A DNA stretch of 64,000 nucleotides from Stanieria sp964562685 (lineage in GTDB: Bacteria; Cyanobacteriota; Cyanobacteriia; Cyanobacteriales; Xenococcaceae), in the NCBI GenBank assembly GCA_964562685.1, contig CAZLUP010000012.1:1-64000 (forward strand), written 5' to 3'. Shown here piece by piece: positions 51,125 through 60,499 of the stretch (positions are counted from its first letter, which is position 1; each line of letters starts with the position of its first letter). The notes under the pieces were generated by a model. It was not told the origin of the DNA. It did no database searches and saw only the letters and a list, made by a program, of their open reading frames with translations. The position numbers and the translations under genes are program-made.

Positions 51125-51361
51125 ATGAAAATTATCAATTTAGAAACAGAGCAATTAAAAAAGATTTGTCAACAATGGCAAATTGTAGAACTAGCTTTAT
51201 TTGGTTCAATATTACGAGAAAATTTCAACTCTAACAGTGATATAGATGTGCTGGGTTCTTTTTCTGAAAAAGAAGTTGATCTTAAAATTTTGTGGGAAGT
51301 TATTCAAACTAGTATTCCTCAATTATTAGCTCAAGTTAAAGCAGCTTTTGATAGCCAATAA
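51125..51361 (+). pseudogene. Collapsed MntA-HepT remnant (nucleotidyltransferase/HEPN)
   Basis: A 78-codon frame. Residues 1-48 are the start of a minimal nucleotidyltransferase (MntA antitoxin): VELALFGSILRENFNSNSDI then DVL, the GSxxR...SDIDVL signature. From about residue 52 the text becomes VDLKILWEVIQTSIPQLLAQ, which matches the last helix of HepT (HEPN) toxins rather than the rest of a nucleotidyltransferase. So the 3' part of mntA and the 5' part of hepT seem to have been deleted and the ends joined in frame. It may be inactive or act as a small fused peptide. Confidence 0.55.
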
Positions 51362-51427
51362 ATATTCTTAGATATTAATAAAATAATTTATTGAGAAGCT
51401 AGAGCCAGTTTAACAGCTAGATTTTAA

Positions 51428-54400
51428 CTAAAAATTAAAATTATCTAACTCGTTAAGTAATAAATTTTCGGCTTCTTCTTCTGAAAGCTGTTCTAACTCT
51501 AATAAAGCTAAATTTGTATTTTTTTGTTGCTCTAGGTTTTGCTCTATATCATTAGAAAATAAGTTGTTCATTAAATGTTCAGCTAAAATTGTTATAGTTG
51601 GATAATCATAAATTAAAGTAGAAGATAATTTGCATTGTAAGTTAGTTTGCAATTTATTTCTGAGTTCTACAGAAGATAAAGAGTCTATGCCTAATTCTGT
51701 AAATCCTTGCTCGATATTAATTACTTCTGAAGAATTTAAGCCTAATATTTGAGCGACTTCTGTGCAGAGATAATTAATTAAGATTTGTTTTAAATCGCTT
51801 GGCTGGGCAATCTCTAACTGTTGCAAAATTTCTGACTGTTTGATAACTGGTTCTTGATTTTTTTCGGAATTAATAAAATTAGCAAATAATGGTGATTTTT
51901 GTTGCCATTTTGACCAATTAATTGGTAAAACTCCTACTTGAGTTGCGTCGGTTGATAATAAATATTCTAAAATTTCAATTCCTTGTTTTGGTTTAATTTT
52001 TCCCATACCTGGGATGTTAAAACTACTTTTAAATTTCTCATCAGACTGATTTGCATCGATATTTACTACTTTATTCATTTTCTCCTTCTTTCCCTTTCTC
52101 CCTTTCTCCTCTGCTACCTTGCCAGTAAATTCTGGATTTGAAAATAACTTAGTCTTAGTTACCATACCAATTTCATCCCAAACACCCCAATTAATTGTTA
52201 AGGCAGGTAATCCCAAATTACGACGATAATGAGCTAAATTATCTAAGAAAGCATTAGCAGCACAATAGTTTGCTTGTCCCTTAGATCCTAAAATAGAAGC
52301 AGCAGAAGAAAACATGACAAAGAAATCTAAAGATAAATTTTGAGTAGCTTGATGTAAATTCCAAGCACCTTGTACTTTGGGAGATATTACTTTGGTAAAT
52401 TGTTCTTTGGTTAGATTTACAATTGCACCATCGTCGATTATTCCTGCTGCGTGGATGATTCCTTTAATTGGAGGCAGGGGTGTAGGGGTAAAGGATAGAC
52501 TGGGAGACTGGGAGACTGGGAGACTGGGAGATGAGAGTGAAGGGGTTAGATTAGAGTGTTGATTAATGATTGTTTTTACTGCTTCTAAGTCGGCAATATC
52601 TGCTTGAATTACTTGGATAGTTGCGCCTGTTTGTTGTAATTGATTAATAGTTGCTTGTGCGGTTTTCGATGGTTGGTTTATGCCGATTAAAATGAGATGC
52701 TTGGCACCTTTTTCTATCATCCATTTCGCTACTTCTAATCCTAATGCACCTAAACCACCAGTAATTAAATAACTGGCATTATGTGCGAACAACCGTTCGC
52801 CCCTACAATTGAATTGTGAATTTTGAATGACGATTTTACCGATGTGTTTTGCTTGCTGCATATAGCGAAAAGCAGCAGTGACATCTTGTTGAGGAAATTG
52901 TTTGGATGGTAGGGGTTGTAACGATCCGTTATTAAATTGTGTTATCAAATCGCACAACATCGATTGAATTAATTTTGGTTGTTGTTGGGTTACTTCGACT
53001 AAATCAACCAGGAAATAAGATACATTTGGTTGAATAGTTTCGATCTGATTTTTATCCCAAATATCTTTTTTACCAATTTCGAGAAAACAACCACGAGAGT
53101 TTAAAACCGAGAGACTTTTGGGAATAAATTCACCTGAGAGAGAATTCAGCACAATGTCTACTCCCTTACCTGCTGTAAGCGAAACTATTTCGTTGGCAAA
53201 ATCGAGACTGCGAGAATTGAAAATATGTTTGATTCCTAAAGATTGCAGATATTCCCATTTTGACAAGGATGCTGTGGCGAAAATTTCTGCGCCTGCTTGT
53301 TTGGCAATTTGAATTGCTGCTAAACCTACTCCTCCTGCTGCGGAGTGAATTAAGATTTTATCTCCTGGTTTGATTTCGGCAAGATGATGTAGACAATAGT
53401 AAGCAGTTAAGAAGGCGGTGGGAATAGTAGCTGCTTCGGTAAAAGATAAAGATGTTGGTTTAGGAATGACTAAGTTAGCATTGACGGTGACATAATTACT
53501 AAAACTACCAGAAGCAATAGCAATTATCTTATCTCCTACTTTTAATTTATCTATTTCTTGTCCTACTGCTACGATTTCTCCACTACATTCTAATCCGAGT
53601 TTTCCTGCTTCTCCTGGATACATACCCAGGGCGTTTAACACATCACGGAAGTTTAACCCAACAGAATGCACTTTGATTTCTACTTCGCCATGATTAGGTT
53701 GACGGCGTGCTACAGATTGCCATTGCAGATTATCTAATGTTCCTCTTTCGGTTATTTCTAATTGTAAGGGTTGATTTTGTTGTGAATTAATTGATTTACG
53801 AACCAATCTTGCTACTTTTCTCTTTCCTTCTCGGTAAATAATTCGATTTTCTTCATCAGCAGAAGTTATTTCTTTAAATAATATTTCACTCTTAACACCA
53901 AAATCTCTCTTTTCTCTGCGTCTCTGCGTCTCTGCGCGATCTAAATCAATCGAGGTACAATTTAATTCAGGATATTCTAATGCGATCGCATTTGCCATTC
54001 CCCAGAAAGGAGATGGGGAGATGGGGAGAGGGGGAGAAGATTTTGTTACTTGGCAACCTTTGGTAACAATCCATAAGCGAGGAAAGTTTTGCCAATTGCA
54101 ATCTATTAAAGCTTGAACTAAATATAATAATTGACTACATTGTTGAGTGATAAGTTCAGATATTTCTGTTTGATGATCTAAATTATCTAAACTCCAAAGA
54201 TAAATAACTCCTTGAAACAAATAATTTTTAGCAGCAATGTCTTCTAATAAACGAGTATAATCTTTCTTGCGATCGCTCTCGATCTGAAATTTTTGTTCTG
54301 AAATGATTTTATATTCTTTGCTTGGATAGACTAAGATACATTCTCGCTCTTCTCTTCTAAATGTTTCTCCTAATTTGTCTTCGTTGTCAAAAATCAAATA

Positions 54401-57400
54401 ACAATTTTTTTGGGTGGAAAATTTATTATTGACTTTGGGATAACGTCCGTTCGCCCCTACAGGTACATAATTTTCCCATTGAATTTCATATAACCATTTT
54501 CGCCAGTAAACTGTTGTGCGATTAATTCTTTTGGCGGTAATTTTTTTGATTTCTACAATGAGGTTACCGAGGTTATCATAGATGAAAACATCAGCAGTAA
54601 TAATTTCAGTTTCTTTATCTTTAATCGGCTCAAGTCTAACATGACTCCAGACAGTATCTTTTTGAAATCTCGGCTCGAAGTATAAATTTTCTAGACTTAC
54701 TGGTATATAAGTTATTGTTTGTAATTCTTCGGGTAAAGCTGCAAAAATAATTTGTAAACAAGCATCGAATAAAGCTGGATGGAATTGATAGAGGTGTTGT
54801 TCTGATTTTAGAGATTCTGGTAAACTAATTTTTCCTAATGCTTCGGTTTCTTTGTACCAGATTTTTTGAACACCTTGGAAACTTAAACCATAGTTAATAT
54901 TTTTTTCTTGGCATTGTTGATAATGTTGTTGATTTGAAATTTCTCGCTCGAATTGTTTTTGTAATTGGGATAAATTTCTAGTTGTTGTTGATACTGATTC
55001 TGATAAGACGATTTTTCCCGAACAATGTAATTGCCAGGATTCATCTGATAATAAACTATAAATTTCAAAATCAGCTTGAGTTGTTTCTTTAGTAATAATT
55101 GTCTGAATAATTTTCGGTTCTTCAAGAGATAAAATTAATGCTTGTTCGATCTCAATCTCTTCTAAAGTAATTTCTGAAGAAGGAAAAATATTTTTACCAG
55201 CAGCTAACGCTATTTCTAAATAAGCTGTTGCAGGAAAGATTATCTCTTGGTTAACTTGATGATCTTCTAAAAAAGATAATTCAGTAACATTGATTTCTGC
55301 TTGAAAAATAATTTGCTTGACAGGCGATCGCAATTTTTTTCCTAACAACCGATGAAGATATTTATTTTGAATTTTGAATTTTGAATTTTGAATTTTCTCA
55401 ATCCAACAGCGTTGTTTTTGAAAGGGATAAGTAGGTAGAGAAATTTTATGATAAGAACAACCTTGATAAAAATTAGACCAGTCGATCTCTAAGCCTCTCA
55501 GATACAATTGAGTTAAACTTTCTAAAATAGTTTTCTCATCATTTATTTCTGGACGCAAACTAGGGAGTAGTAAATTAAGAGATGAATCATTTAAAGTAGA
55601 ATGAGCGATTCCTAATAAAATAGGTTTTGCACCACATTCAATTAAAACTTCATAACCAGATTGATTTAAGGTTTCAATACTCTTAGCAAATTGTACTGGT
55701 TGGAGAAGATGAGCGCACCAATATTCAGAAGTAGCTATTACTGATGTTGCAATTTCTCCTGTGAGGTTAGAGATAAGATTAATTTGAGGAAGAGAATAAT
55801 TAATTTCGCTAGCAACCCGTTCAAATTTAGTTAAGATCGGTTGCATTAAAGGAGAATGAAAAGCATGAGAAACATTTAATTGTTTAGTTTTGATTCCTTC
55901 AGCTTCTAATTTAGATACGACTGTTTCGATAGCTGATTTCTCTCCAGAAATAACAATACTATTGTTGCCATTTATTGCTGAAATAGCAATTTTACCTTCA
56001 AATCCTACTAGAGCTTTTTTTACAACTTCTGCTGAAGCTAAAATTGATACCATTACCCCATCTTGAGGTAATTTTTGCATTAATTGACCTCTAATAGCAA
56101 CTAATTTTAAAGCATCTTCTAAACTGAATACTCCTGCCAAACAAGCTGCTACATATTCCCCTAAACTATGACCTAAAACTGCATCGGGTTTAATTCCCCA
56201 AGAGATCCATAATTGTGCCAAAGAATACGCGATCGCAAATAAGGCTGGTTGAGTATATTGGGTTTGATTTAAATCCTGTAGGGGCGATTCGCGAATCACC
56301 CCTACATTATTGGGGTAAATTATTGATAATAATTGTTTATCTAAATAGGGTTGTAAAATTTCTACACAGCGATCTAATGCCTGACGAAATACAGGTTGAG
56401 TTTGATACAATTCTTTCCCCATATTAAGATATTGCGAACCTTGTCCTGTAAATAAAAAGGCAATTTTCGGACGAGATTTATTAAGAACAAATGATTGCTT
56501 TGCTGTTAAATATTTTTTAAGTTTATCTATTAACTGAGGAATAGTTTCAGCAGTCACCGCCAAACGATAATCAAAATGACTTCTACCAGTATTTGCTGTA
56601 TAACAAATATCCTCTAAAGCTACATCGGGATAAGATTGAAGGAAATTAAGATACCGTTGGGTTAATTGTTTTAACGCAGATTCATTTTTCGCCGACAGAG
56701 TTAGGATGTGGTTTCTATTGGAATTCAATCTCGATGTATGACTGGGAGACTGAGAGACTGGGAGACTGAGAGACAATTCATGAGTTGTCCCTACCGGTTC
56801 GGATAAAAATTCTTCTAAAATAACGTGAGCGTTTGTCCCACCGATTCCTAATGAATTAACACCAGCACGACGGGGATAATCTGTTTTATTCCATTCTTTT
56901 AAAAGAGTATTAACATAAAACGGGCTGTTGACGAAATCGATCTGAGGGTTAGGATTGTCAAAATGTAGACTAGGAGGAATCTTTTGGTGATGCAGACATA
57001 AAACTGTTTTGATAAAACCAACTATTCCCGAAGCTATTTGTAAATGTCCCACATTAGTTTTAACTGAACCGATCGCACAAAATCCTTTTTTATTTGTCTC
57101 TAAACGAAATGCTTGAGTGAGTCCCGCAAGTTCGATCGGATCTCCTAAAATAGTTCCCGTACCATGTGCTTCAATGTAACTAATTGATTCTGTCGGAATT
57201 CCTGAAATTGCGATCGCTTCTGCTACTGCTTTTGCCTGTCCATCACTATTTGGTGCAAGATAACCAACTTTTGTGCCACCATCATTATTAATCGCCGAAC
57301 CTTTAATTACTGCATAAACGCGATCGCGATCTGTGATAGCATTGTTTAAGGGTTTTAAGACAACAACCCCAACACCACTACCAAAAATAGTACCATTTGC

Positions 57401-60238
57401 TTGGGCATCAAAAGCACGGCAATGTCCATCAGGAGAAAGGATCATTCCTTCTTGATAAAGATAACCGACTTTTTGTGGTACATGAAGGGACACTCCACCA
57501 GCTAATGCCATATCGCATTCACCATTGATTAAGCTTTGACAAGCAAGATGGATCGCAACTAAGGAAGTTGAACAGGCAGTTTGAACATTAACCGATGCTC
57601 CTGTAAGATTGAGTTTGTAAGATACCCTGGTAGTAAGATAATCTTTATCATTAGCGATCGTCGCTTGGAAACCTCCCATCGAAGTCAAGGTAAAGACATC
57701 CAAGTCTTCGTTGTCATCTAACTGATGGCGGTTGGGATAAATATTATTGAGTAAATAGGTGTTAGTAGCTGCGCCGGCATATAAACTAATTACACCTGGA
57801 TAAGTAAAAGGATCGCATCCTGCATCTTCTAGACTTGACCAAGCACATTCTAATAATAAACGTTGTTGTGGATCGATTAGTTGTGCTTCTTTGGGAGAGT
57901 AACCAAAAAATTCGGCATCAAAATATTCTATATCTTCTACAATTGGACTTGCTTTGACATAATTAGGATGATTAATTAAATTGGGATTTATTCCTGAAGC
58001 TGCAATTTTTTCATCTGAAAAAAAAGTAATTGATTCTACTCCATTACATAAATTGTGCCAAAATTCTTCTATATTTTTTGCGCCAGGAAAACGACAAGAC
58101 ATTCCAATTACAGCAATATCAGTATTGGTTTGTTTGCGTCTTGATTTAATCTTTATCTCAGTTTTAATTTGAGTTAAATGTTCTGCTAATTTCTCAATTG
58201 TCGGGTATTGAAATAAAGTTACTGCTGATAATGTTTGGTTGAGATAATTCTGGATTTTATTTAAGACTTGCATCAGAAGGATCGAGTTTCCTCCCAACTC
58301 AAAAAAATTATCTTTAATCCCAACAGTTTCTAAAGCTAATACTTCCTGCCAAATTGCAACCAACTGCTGTTCCAATTCATTCCGAGGTAAGACGCGATCG
58401 CTTTTAATTTGCTGCTCAATTAAAGTTTTAATCTGCTCGATAATGCCATCAAATTTTCCAGCTTGAAAATCTTTAACTAACTGTTGTCTTTGAATTTTGC
58501 CAAGGGAAGTTTTAGGAATGAGCGATTTTTCTACAGGAATTAAATAATCGGGATTGATATTAATTTTATTAACAACTACTTGACGAATTTTTTTAAGACA
58601 ATTGACAAGGATGCTGTCTTCAAAAGAAACAGGATGAAAGAAAATGGCTAATTTTTCTGTATTATCTTCCTGACTTCTAACCCCACAAGCAGCCGTGTAA
58701 GAAACTTCTACCTCTTCCAATTCTTCAACGACTGCTTCAATTTCATGGTTATAAAAATTAAAACTATTAATCACAATCACATCTTTTTGACGACCAGTAA
58801 TAGTTAACTTACCGTTATGAATAAAAGCTAAATCTCCTGTATTAAACCAACCATCTTCAGTAAAAAATTTTTGATTTAATTCAGGAAATCCATAATAACC
58901 AGCAGTAAGCGTTACCCCTTTTACTTGTAATAAACCAATTTCTTTTTCTGCTACTATTTGATTTTCTTCATTAACAATTCGTAGAAATACCCCAGGAATA
59001 GGAGAACCTAGTTCAATAAACTCATCTTCATCAGTTGTAGATTCCAAAGAAAAACTATCAGAATGGACAATGCCGGAACAAGTTTCTGACATTCCATAAC
59101 CAGGATGAACTGCGTTAGACTTTAATCCTAATGGTGCTAATAATTTTAAAAACTTTCTCGTCGTTTTTCCGACTACAGCTTCCGCACCATTTCCCATCCA
59201 GCGCAAACAAGATAAATCCCAATTACCCTGTTTAATTTCTGTCAGACAATCATTAATTAAACCATAACCAAAATTAGGTGACCAAGTAACAGTAACCCGA
59301 TATTTATTAATAAGATCTAACCACTGAAGAGGATTTTGTAAAACAAGTTCGTTAGCGACATGAATTTGCTGACAACCCAAATATACCTGCGTCAGATGAA
59401 ACATGACGATGCTAGCAACGTGTTCTAGTGGCATCCAATTAAGAGTAATATCATTTTGGGATAACTTATTAACTGTCGCCATGCCAAACATACTTGCCAA
59501 CAAATTGCCATGACTAAGCATTACTCCTTTGGGTTTTCCCGTACTACCAGAAGTAAACAAAATCAAAGCTAAATCTTCGGGTTGACTGTAATAATAATCA
59601 CTGTCTCTTTCTCCTTGTAATAAATCTTCTACCGTAACCAATTGAAAATTTTTTAAATTAGTTTCAGTAGCAAAAGCATCAATAACACTACTTAAATTTC
59701 TATCTGTAACTACTAAAGAAGGTTGTAACAATAATTTCTCCTTGTCTCCTCCTCTCCTTGTCTCCTCTTCTCCCCAAATCAACTCCCAAGCATGACGCAA
59801 AATATTCGCCTTACCATGATCCGTCGTGTAACTAGGCGCAACTGCTAGAGGTACGGGAATAAACCCTCCTAAAATACATCCCCAAAAAACTGCTAAAAAA
59901 TCTTTTCCCTGTTGTAGCTGTAAAATAACCTTAGCTTGGGGTTTTAAACCTAATTGCCTTAAATTAAAAAGAATAGTTTCAGCTTGGGTTAGTAACTCTG
60001 CATAAGATTGCCAATCTTCAACACCATCTTGCTGAATGTGAAAAATACCCTTCTGTTTAACTTGAGATTGTTGAAAGAGATTTTTTGTCTCCTCCTCTCC
60101 TTGTCTCCTCCTCTCCTTGTTTCCGTCCCCCATCTTCATACCTGCTGCTTGTTGCAGAAGATTAGGTAAAGTAACAGACATCAAACTATCAGGTAACAAT
60201 GCGCCATAAGCACACGCTACTTTTTTCTCCACACCCAT
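51428..60238 (-). CDS. Type I polyketide synthase, FAAL-ACP-KS-AT-DH-ER-KR-ACP
   Basis: A single 2936-residue megasynthase. Domains in order: fatty-acyl-AMP ligase (about 20-600; LFTSGSTGKPKGVMLSHGN, GYGMSETCSG); ACP1 with Ser652 in LGGNSILLMQ; ketosynthase (about 707-1130; Cys889 in QTACSTSL, EAHGTGT); acyltransferase (Ser1358 in GHSLGE, HAFH near 1457, the malonyl-CoA type); dehydratase (His1660, Asp1825 in HPALFDACLQ); enoylreductase (about 2145-2480; AAGGVGLAAIQ); ketoreductase (about 2485-2700; IIDD, SSAAS, QANYCAANAF); ACP2 with Ser2853 in GIDSLSSVEL; and a docking-like helix LEQLSEEEAENLLLNEL. No thioesterase. The ATG at 60238 has an AAGGA site eight bases upstream, better than the TTG at 60256. 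Predicted to load a free fatty acid, add two carbons and reduce fully. Confidence 0.93.
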   Translation of the reverse strand: MGVEKKVACAYGALLPDSLMSVTLPNLLQQAAGMKMGDGNKERRRQGEEETKNLFQQSQVKQKGIFHIQQDGVEDWQSYAELLTQAETILFNLRQLGLKPQAKVILQLQQGKDFLAVFWGCILGGFIPVPLAVAPSYTTDHGKANILRHAWELIWGEEETRRGGDKEKLLLQPSLVVTDRNLSSVIDAFATETNLKNFQLVTVEDLLQGERDSDYYYSQPEDLALILFTSGSTGKPKGVMLSHGNLLASMFGMATVNKLSQNDITLNWMPLEHVASIVMFHLTQVYLGCQQIHVANELVLQNPLQWLDLINKYRVTVTWSPNFGYGLINDCLTEIKQGNWDLSCLRWMGNGAEAVVGKTTRKFLKLLAPLGLKSNAVHPGYGMSETCSGIVHSDSFSLESTTDEDEFIELGSPIPGVFLRIVNEENQIVAEKEIGLLQVKGVTLTAGYYGFPELNQKFFTEDGWFNTGDLAFIHNGKLTITGRQKDVIVINSFNFYNHEIEAVVEELEEVEVSYTAACGVRSQEDNTEKLAIFFHPVSFEDSILVNCLKKIRQVVVNKININPDYLIPVEKSLIPKTSLGKIQRQQLVKDFQAGKFDGIIEQIKTLIEQQIKSDRVLPRNELEQQLVAIWQEVLALETVGIKDNFFELGGNSILLMQVLNKIQNYLNQTLSAVTLFQYPTIEKLAEHLTQIKTEIKIKSRRKQTNTDIAVIGMSCRFPGAKNIEEFWHNLCNGVESITFFSDEKIAASGINPNLINHPNYVKASPIVEDIEYFDAEFFGYSPKEAQLIDPQQRLLLECAWSSLEDAGCDPFTYPGVISLYAGAATNTYLLNNIYPNRHQLDDNEDLDVFTLTSMGGFQATIANDKDYLTTRVSYKLNLTGASVNVQTACSTSLVAIHLACQSLINGECDMALAGGVSLHVPQKVGYLYQEGMILSPDGHCRAFDAQANGTIFGSGVGVVVLKPLNNAITDRDRVYAVIKGSAINNDGGTKVGYLAPNSDGQAKAVAEAIAISGIPTESISYIEAHGTGTILGDPIELAGLTQAFRLETNKKGFCAIGSVKTNVGHLQIASGIVGFIKTVLCLHHQKIPPSLHFDNPNPQIDFVNSPFYVNTLLKEWNKTDYPRRAGVNSLGIGGTNAHVILEEFLSEPVGTTHELSLSLPVSQSPSHTSRLNSNRNHILTLSAKNESALKQLTQRYLNFLQSYPDVALEDICYTANTGRSHFDYRLAVTAETIPQLIDKLKKYLTAKQSFVLNKSRPKIAFLFTGQGSQYLNMGKELYQTQPVFRQALDRCVEILQPYLDKQLLSIIYPNNVGVIRESPLQDLNQTQYTQPALFAIAYSLAQLWISWGIKPDAVLGHSLGEYVAACLAGVFSLEDALKLVAIRGQLMQKLPQDGVMVSILASAEVVKKALVGFEGKIAISAINGNNSIVISGEKSAIETVVSKLEAEGIKTKQLNVSHAFHSPLMQPILTKFERVASEINYSLPQINLISNLTGEIATSVIATSEYWCAHLLQPVQFAKSIETLNQSGYEVLIECGAKPILLGIAHSTLNDSSLNLLLPSLRPEINDEKTILESLTQLYLRGLEIDWSNFYQGCSYHKISLPTYPFQKQRCWIEKIQNSKFKIQNKYLHRLLGKKLRSPVKQIIFQAEINVTELSFLEDHQVNQEIIFPATAYLEIALAAGKNIFPSSEITLEEIEIEQALILSLEEPKIIQTIITKETTQADFEIYSLLSDESWQLHCSGKIVLSESVSTTTRNLSQLQKQFEREISNQQHYQQCQEKNINYGLSFQGVQKIWYKETEALGKISLPESLKSEQHLYQFHPALFDACLQIIFAALPEELQTITYIPVSLENLYFEPRFQKDTVWSHVRLEPIKDKETEIITADVFIYDNLGNLIVEIKKITAKRINRTTVYWRKWLYEIQWENYVPVGANGRYPKVNNKFSTQKNCYLIFDNEDKLGETFRREERECILVYPSKEYKIISEQKFQIESDRKKDYTRLLEDIAAKNYLFQGVIYLWSLDNLDHQTEISELITQQCSQLLYLVQALIDCNWQNFPRLWIVTKGCQVTKSSPPLPISPSPFWGMANAIALEYPELNCTSIDLDRAETQRRREKRDFGVKSEILFKEITSADEENRIIYREGKRKVARLVRKSINSQQNQPLQLEITERGTLDNLQWQSVARRQPNHGEVEIKVHSVGLNFRDVLNALGMYPGEAGKLGLECSGEIVAVGQEIDKLKVGDKIIAIASGSFSNYVTVNANLVIPKPTSLSFTEAATIPTAFLTAYYCLHHLAEIKPGDKILIHSAAGGVGLAAIQIAKQAGAEIFATASLSKWEYLQSLGIKHIFNSRSLDFANEIVSLTAGKGVDIVLNSLSGEFIPKSLSVLNSRGCFLEIGKKDIWDKNQIETIQPNVSYFLVDLVEVTQQQPKLIQSMLCDLITQFNNGSLQPLPSKQFPQQDVTAAFRYMQQAKHIGKIVIQNSQFNCRGERLFAHNASYLITGGLGALGLEVAKWMIEKGAKHLILIGINQPSKTAQATINQLQQTGATIQVIQADIADLEAVKTIINQHSNLTPSLSSPSLPVSQSPSLSFTPTPLPPIKGIIHAAGIIDDGAIVNLTKEQFTKVISPKVQGAWNLHQATQNLSLDFFVMFSSAASILGSKGQANYCAANAFLDNLAHYRRNLGLPALTINWGVWDEIGMVTKTKLFSNPEFTGKVAEEKGRKGKKEKMNKVVNIDANQSDEKFKSSFNIPGMGKIKPKQGIEILEYLLSTDATQVGVLPINWSKWQQKSPLFANFINSEKNQEPVIKQSEILQQLEIAQPSDLKQILINYLCTEVAQILGLNSSEVINIEQGFTELGIDSLSSVELRNKLQTNLQCKLSSTLIYDYPTITILAEHLMNNLFSNDIEQNLEQQKNTNLALLELEQLSEEEAENLLLNELDNFNF
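52501..52532. repeat. 8-bp tandem repeat inside the PKS ketoreductase region
   Basis: Four units of TGGGAGAC (last one TGGGAGAT), translated on the minus strand as SPSLPVSQSPS-like residues. It forms a Pro/Ser linker insertion within the ketoreductase between its Rossmann strands. Confidence 0.85.
53913..53936. repeat. 8-bp tandem repeat inside the PKS gene (DH-ER region)
   Basis: Three units of TCTCTGCG, coding for AETQRRRE on the minus strand, in the linker before the enoylreductase. Confidence 0.8.
54011..54034. repeat. 8-bp tandem repeat inside the PKS gene (before ER)
   Basis: AGATGGGG twice followed by AGAGGGGG; translated as SSPPLPISPSP in a loop of the structural ketoreductase half-domain. 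Confidence 0.8.
55365..55392. repeat. Heptad repeat inside the PKS gene (AT-DH linker)
   Basis: Four units of TTTTGAA, translated as QNSKFKIQN on the minus strand; lies in the linker between acyltransferase and dehydratase. Confidence 0.85.
56278..56305. repeat. 28-bp GTAG...CTAC palindrome inside the PKS gene
   Basis: GTAGGGGCGATTCG and CGAATCACCCCTAC form a 28-base palindrome with one mismatch pair, in frame within the acyltransferase, translated as VGVIRESPLQ. Same end sequences as the other members in the window. Confidence 0.85.
56741..56794. repeat. 8-bp tandem repeat joined to a GTAG-type palindrome inside the PKS gene
   Basis: Four 8-bp units alternating ACTGGGAG and ACTGAGAG (56741-56772), running straight into GACAATTCATGAGTTGTC and CCTAC, a member of the palindrome family that also occurs at 44565-44592. 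Located in the KS-AT linker and translated as TTHELSLSLPVSQSPS. Confidence 0.85.
59744..59775. repeat. 16-bp tandem repeat inside the PKS gene (FAAL)
   Basis: Two 16-bp units, GTCTCCTCCTCTCCTT and GTCTCCTCTTCTCCCC, translated as GEEETRRGGDKEK within the N-terminal part of the fatty-acyl-AMP ligase. Same unit as at 60087-60118. Confidence 0.85.
60087..60118. repeat. 16-bp tandem repeat near the PKS N-terminus
   Basis: Two exact copies of GTCTCCTCCTCTCCTT, coding for KERRRQGEEET close to the start of the polyketide synthase. The unit recurs 340 bases away at 59744. Confidence 0.9.
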
Positions 60239-60499
60239 AAGTTGCTTCCTTTTCAATACCCTGCTTGATATTGAGCCAGTTTTTCCTAGATACTGGGTAT
60301 TTTTATAACACCTTATTTAAAACAAATCCAAATTTGTAGACAAGTTTGAATTGTTAGAGTTTTAGCTTCGCTGAGATTACAGATGAAAAATTATTATAAT
60401 CATCAAAAACGTAAGCTAGAAAACATTACTAATTCATTAATCTCCAGAAAATCAGCATTTAGCTTCAAAATCTTGAAATTTTCGCTACAGTCATAATAG

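Noticed and set aside
51428..60238. Assignment of the PKS as an olefin synthase or heterocyst glycolipid HglE
   Set aside because: Sulfotransferase and thioesterase domains needed for terminal olefin formation are absent, DH and ER are present, and the FAAL-ACP loading unit is not part of HglE as I know it. Product left open.
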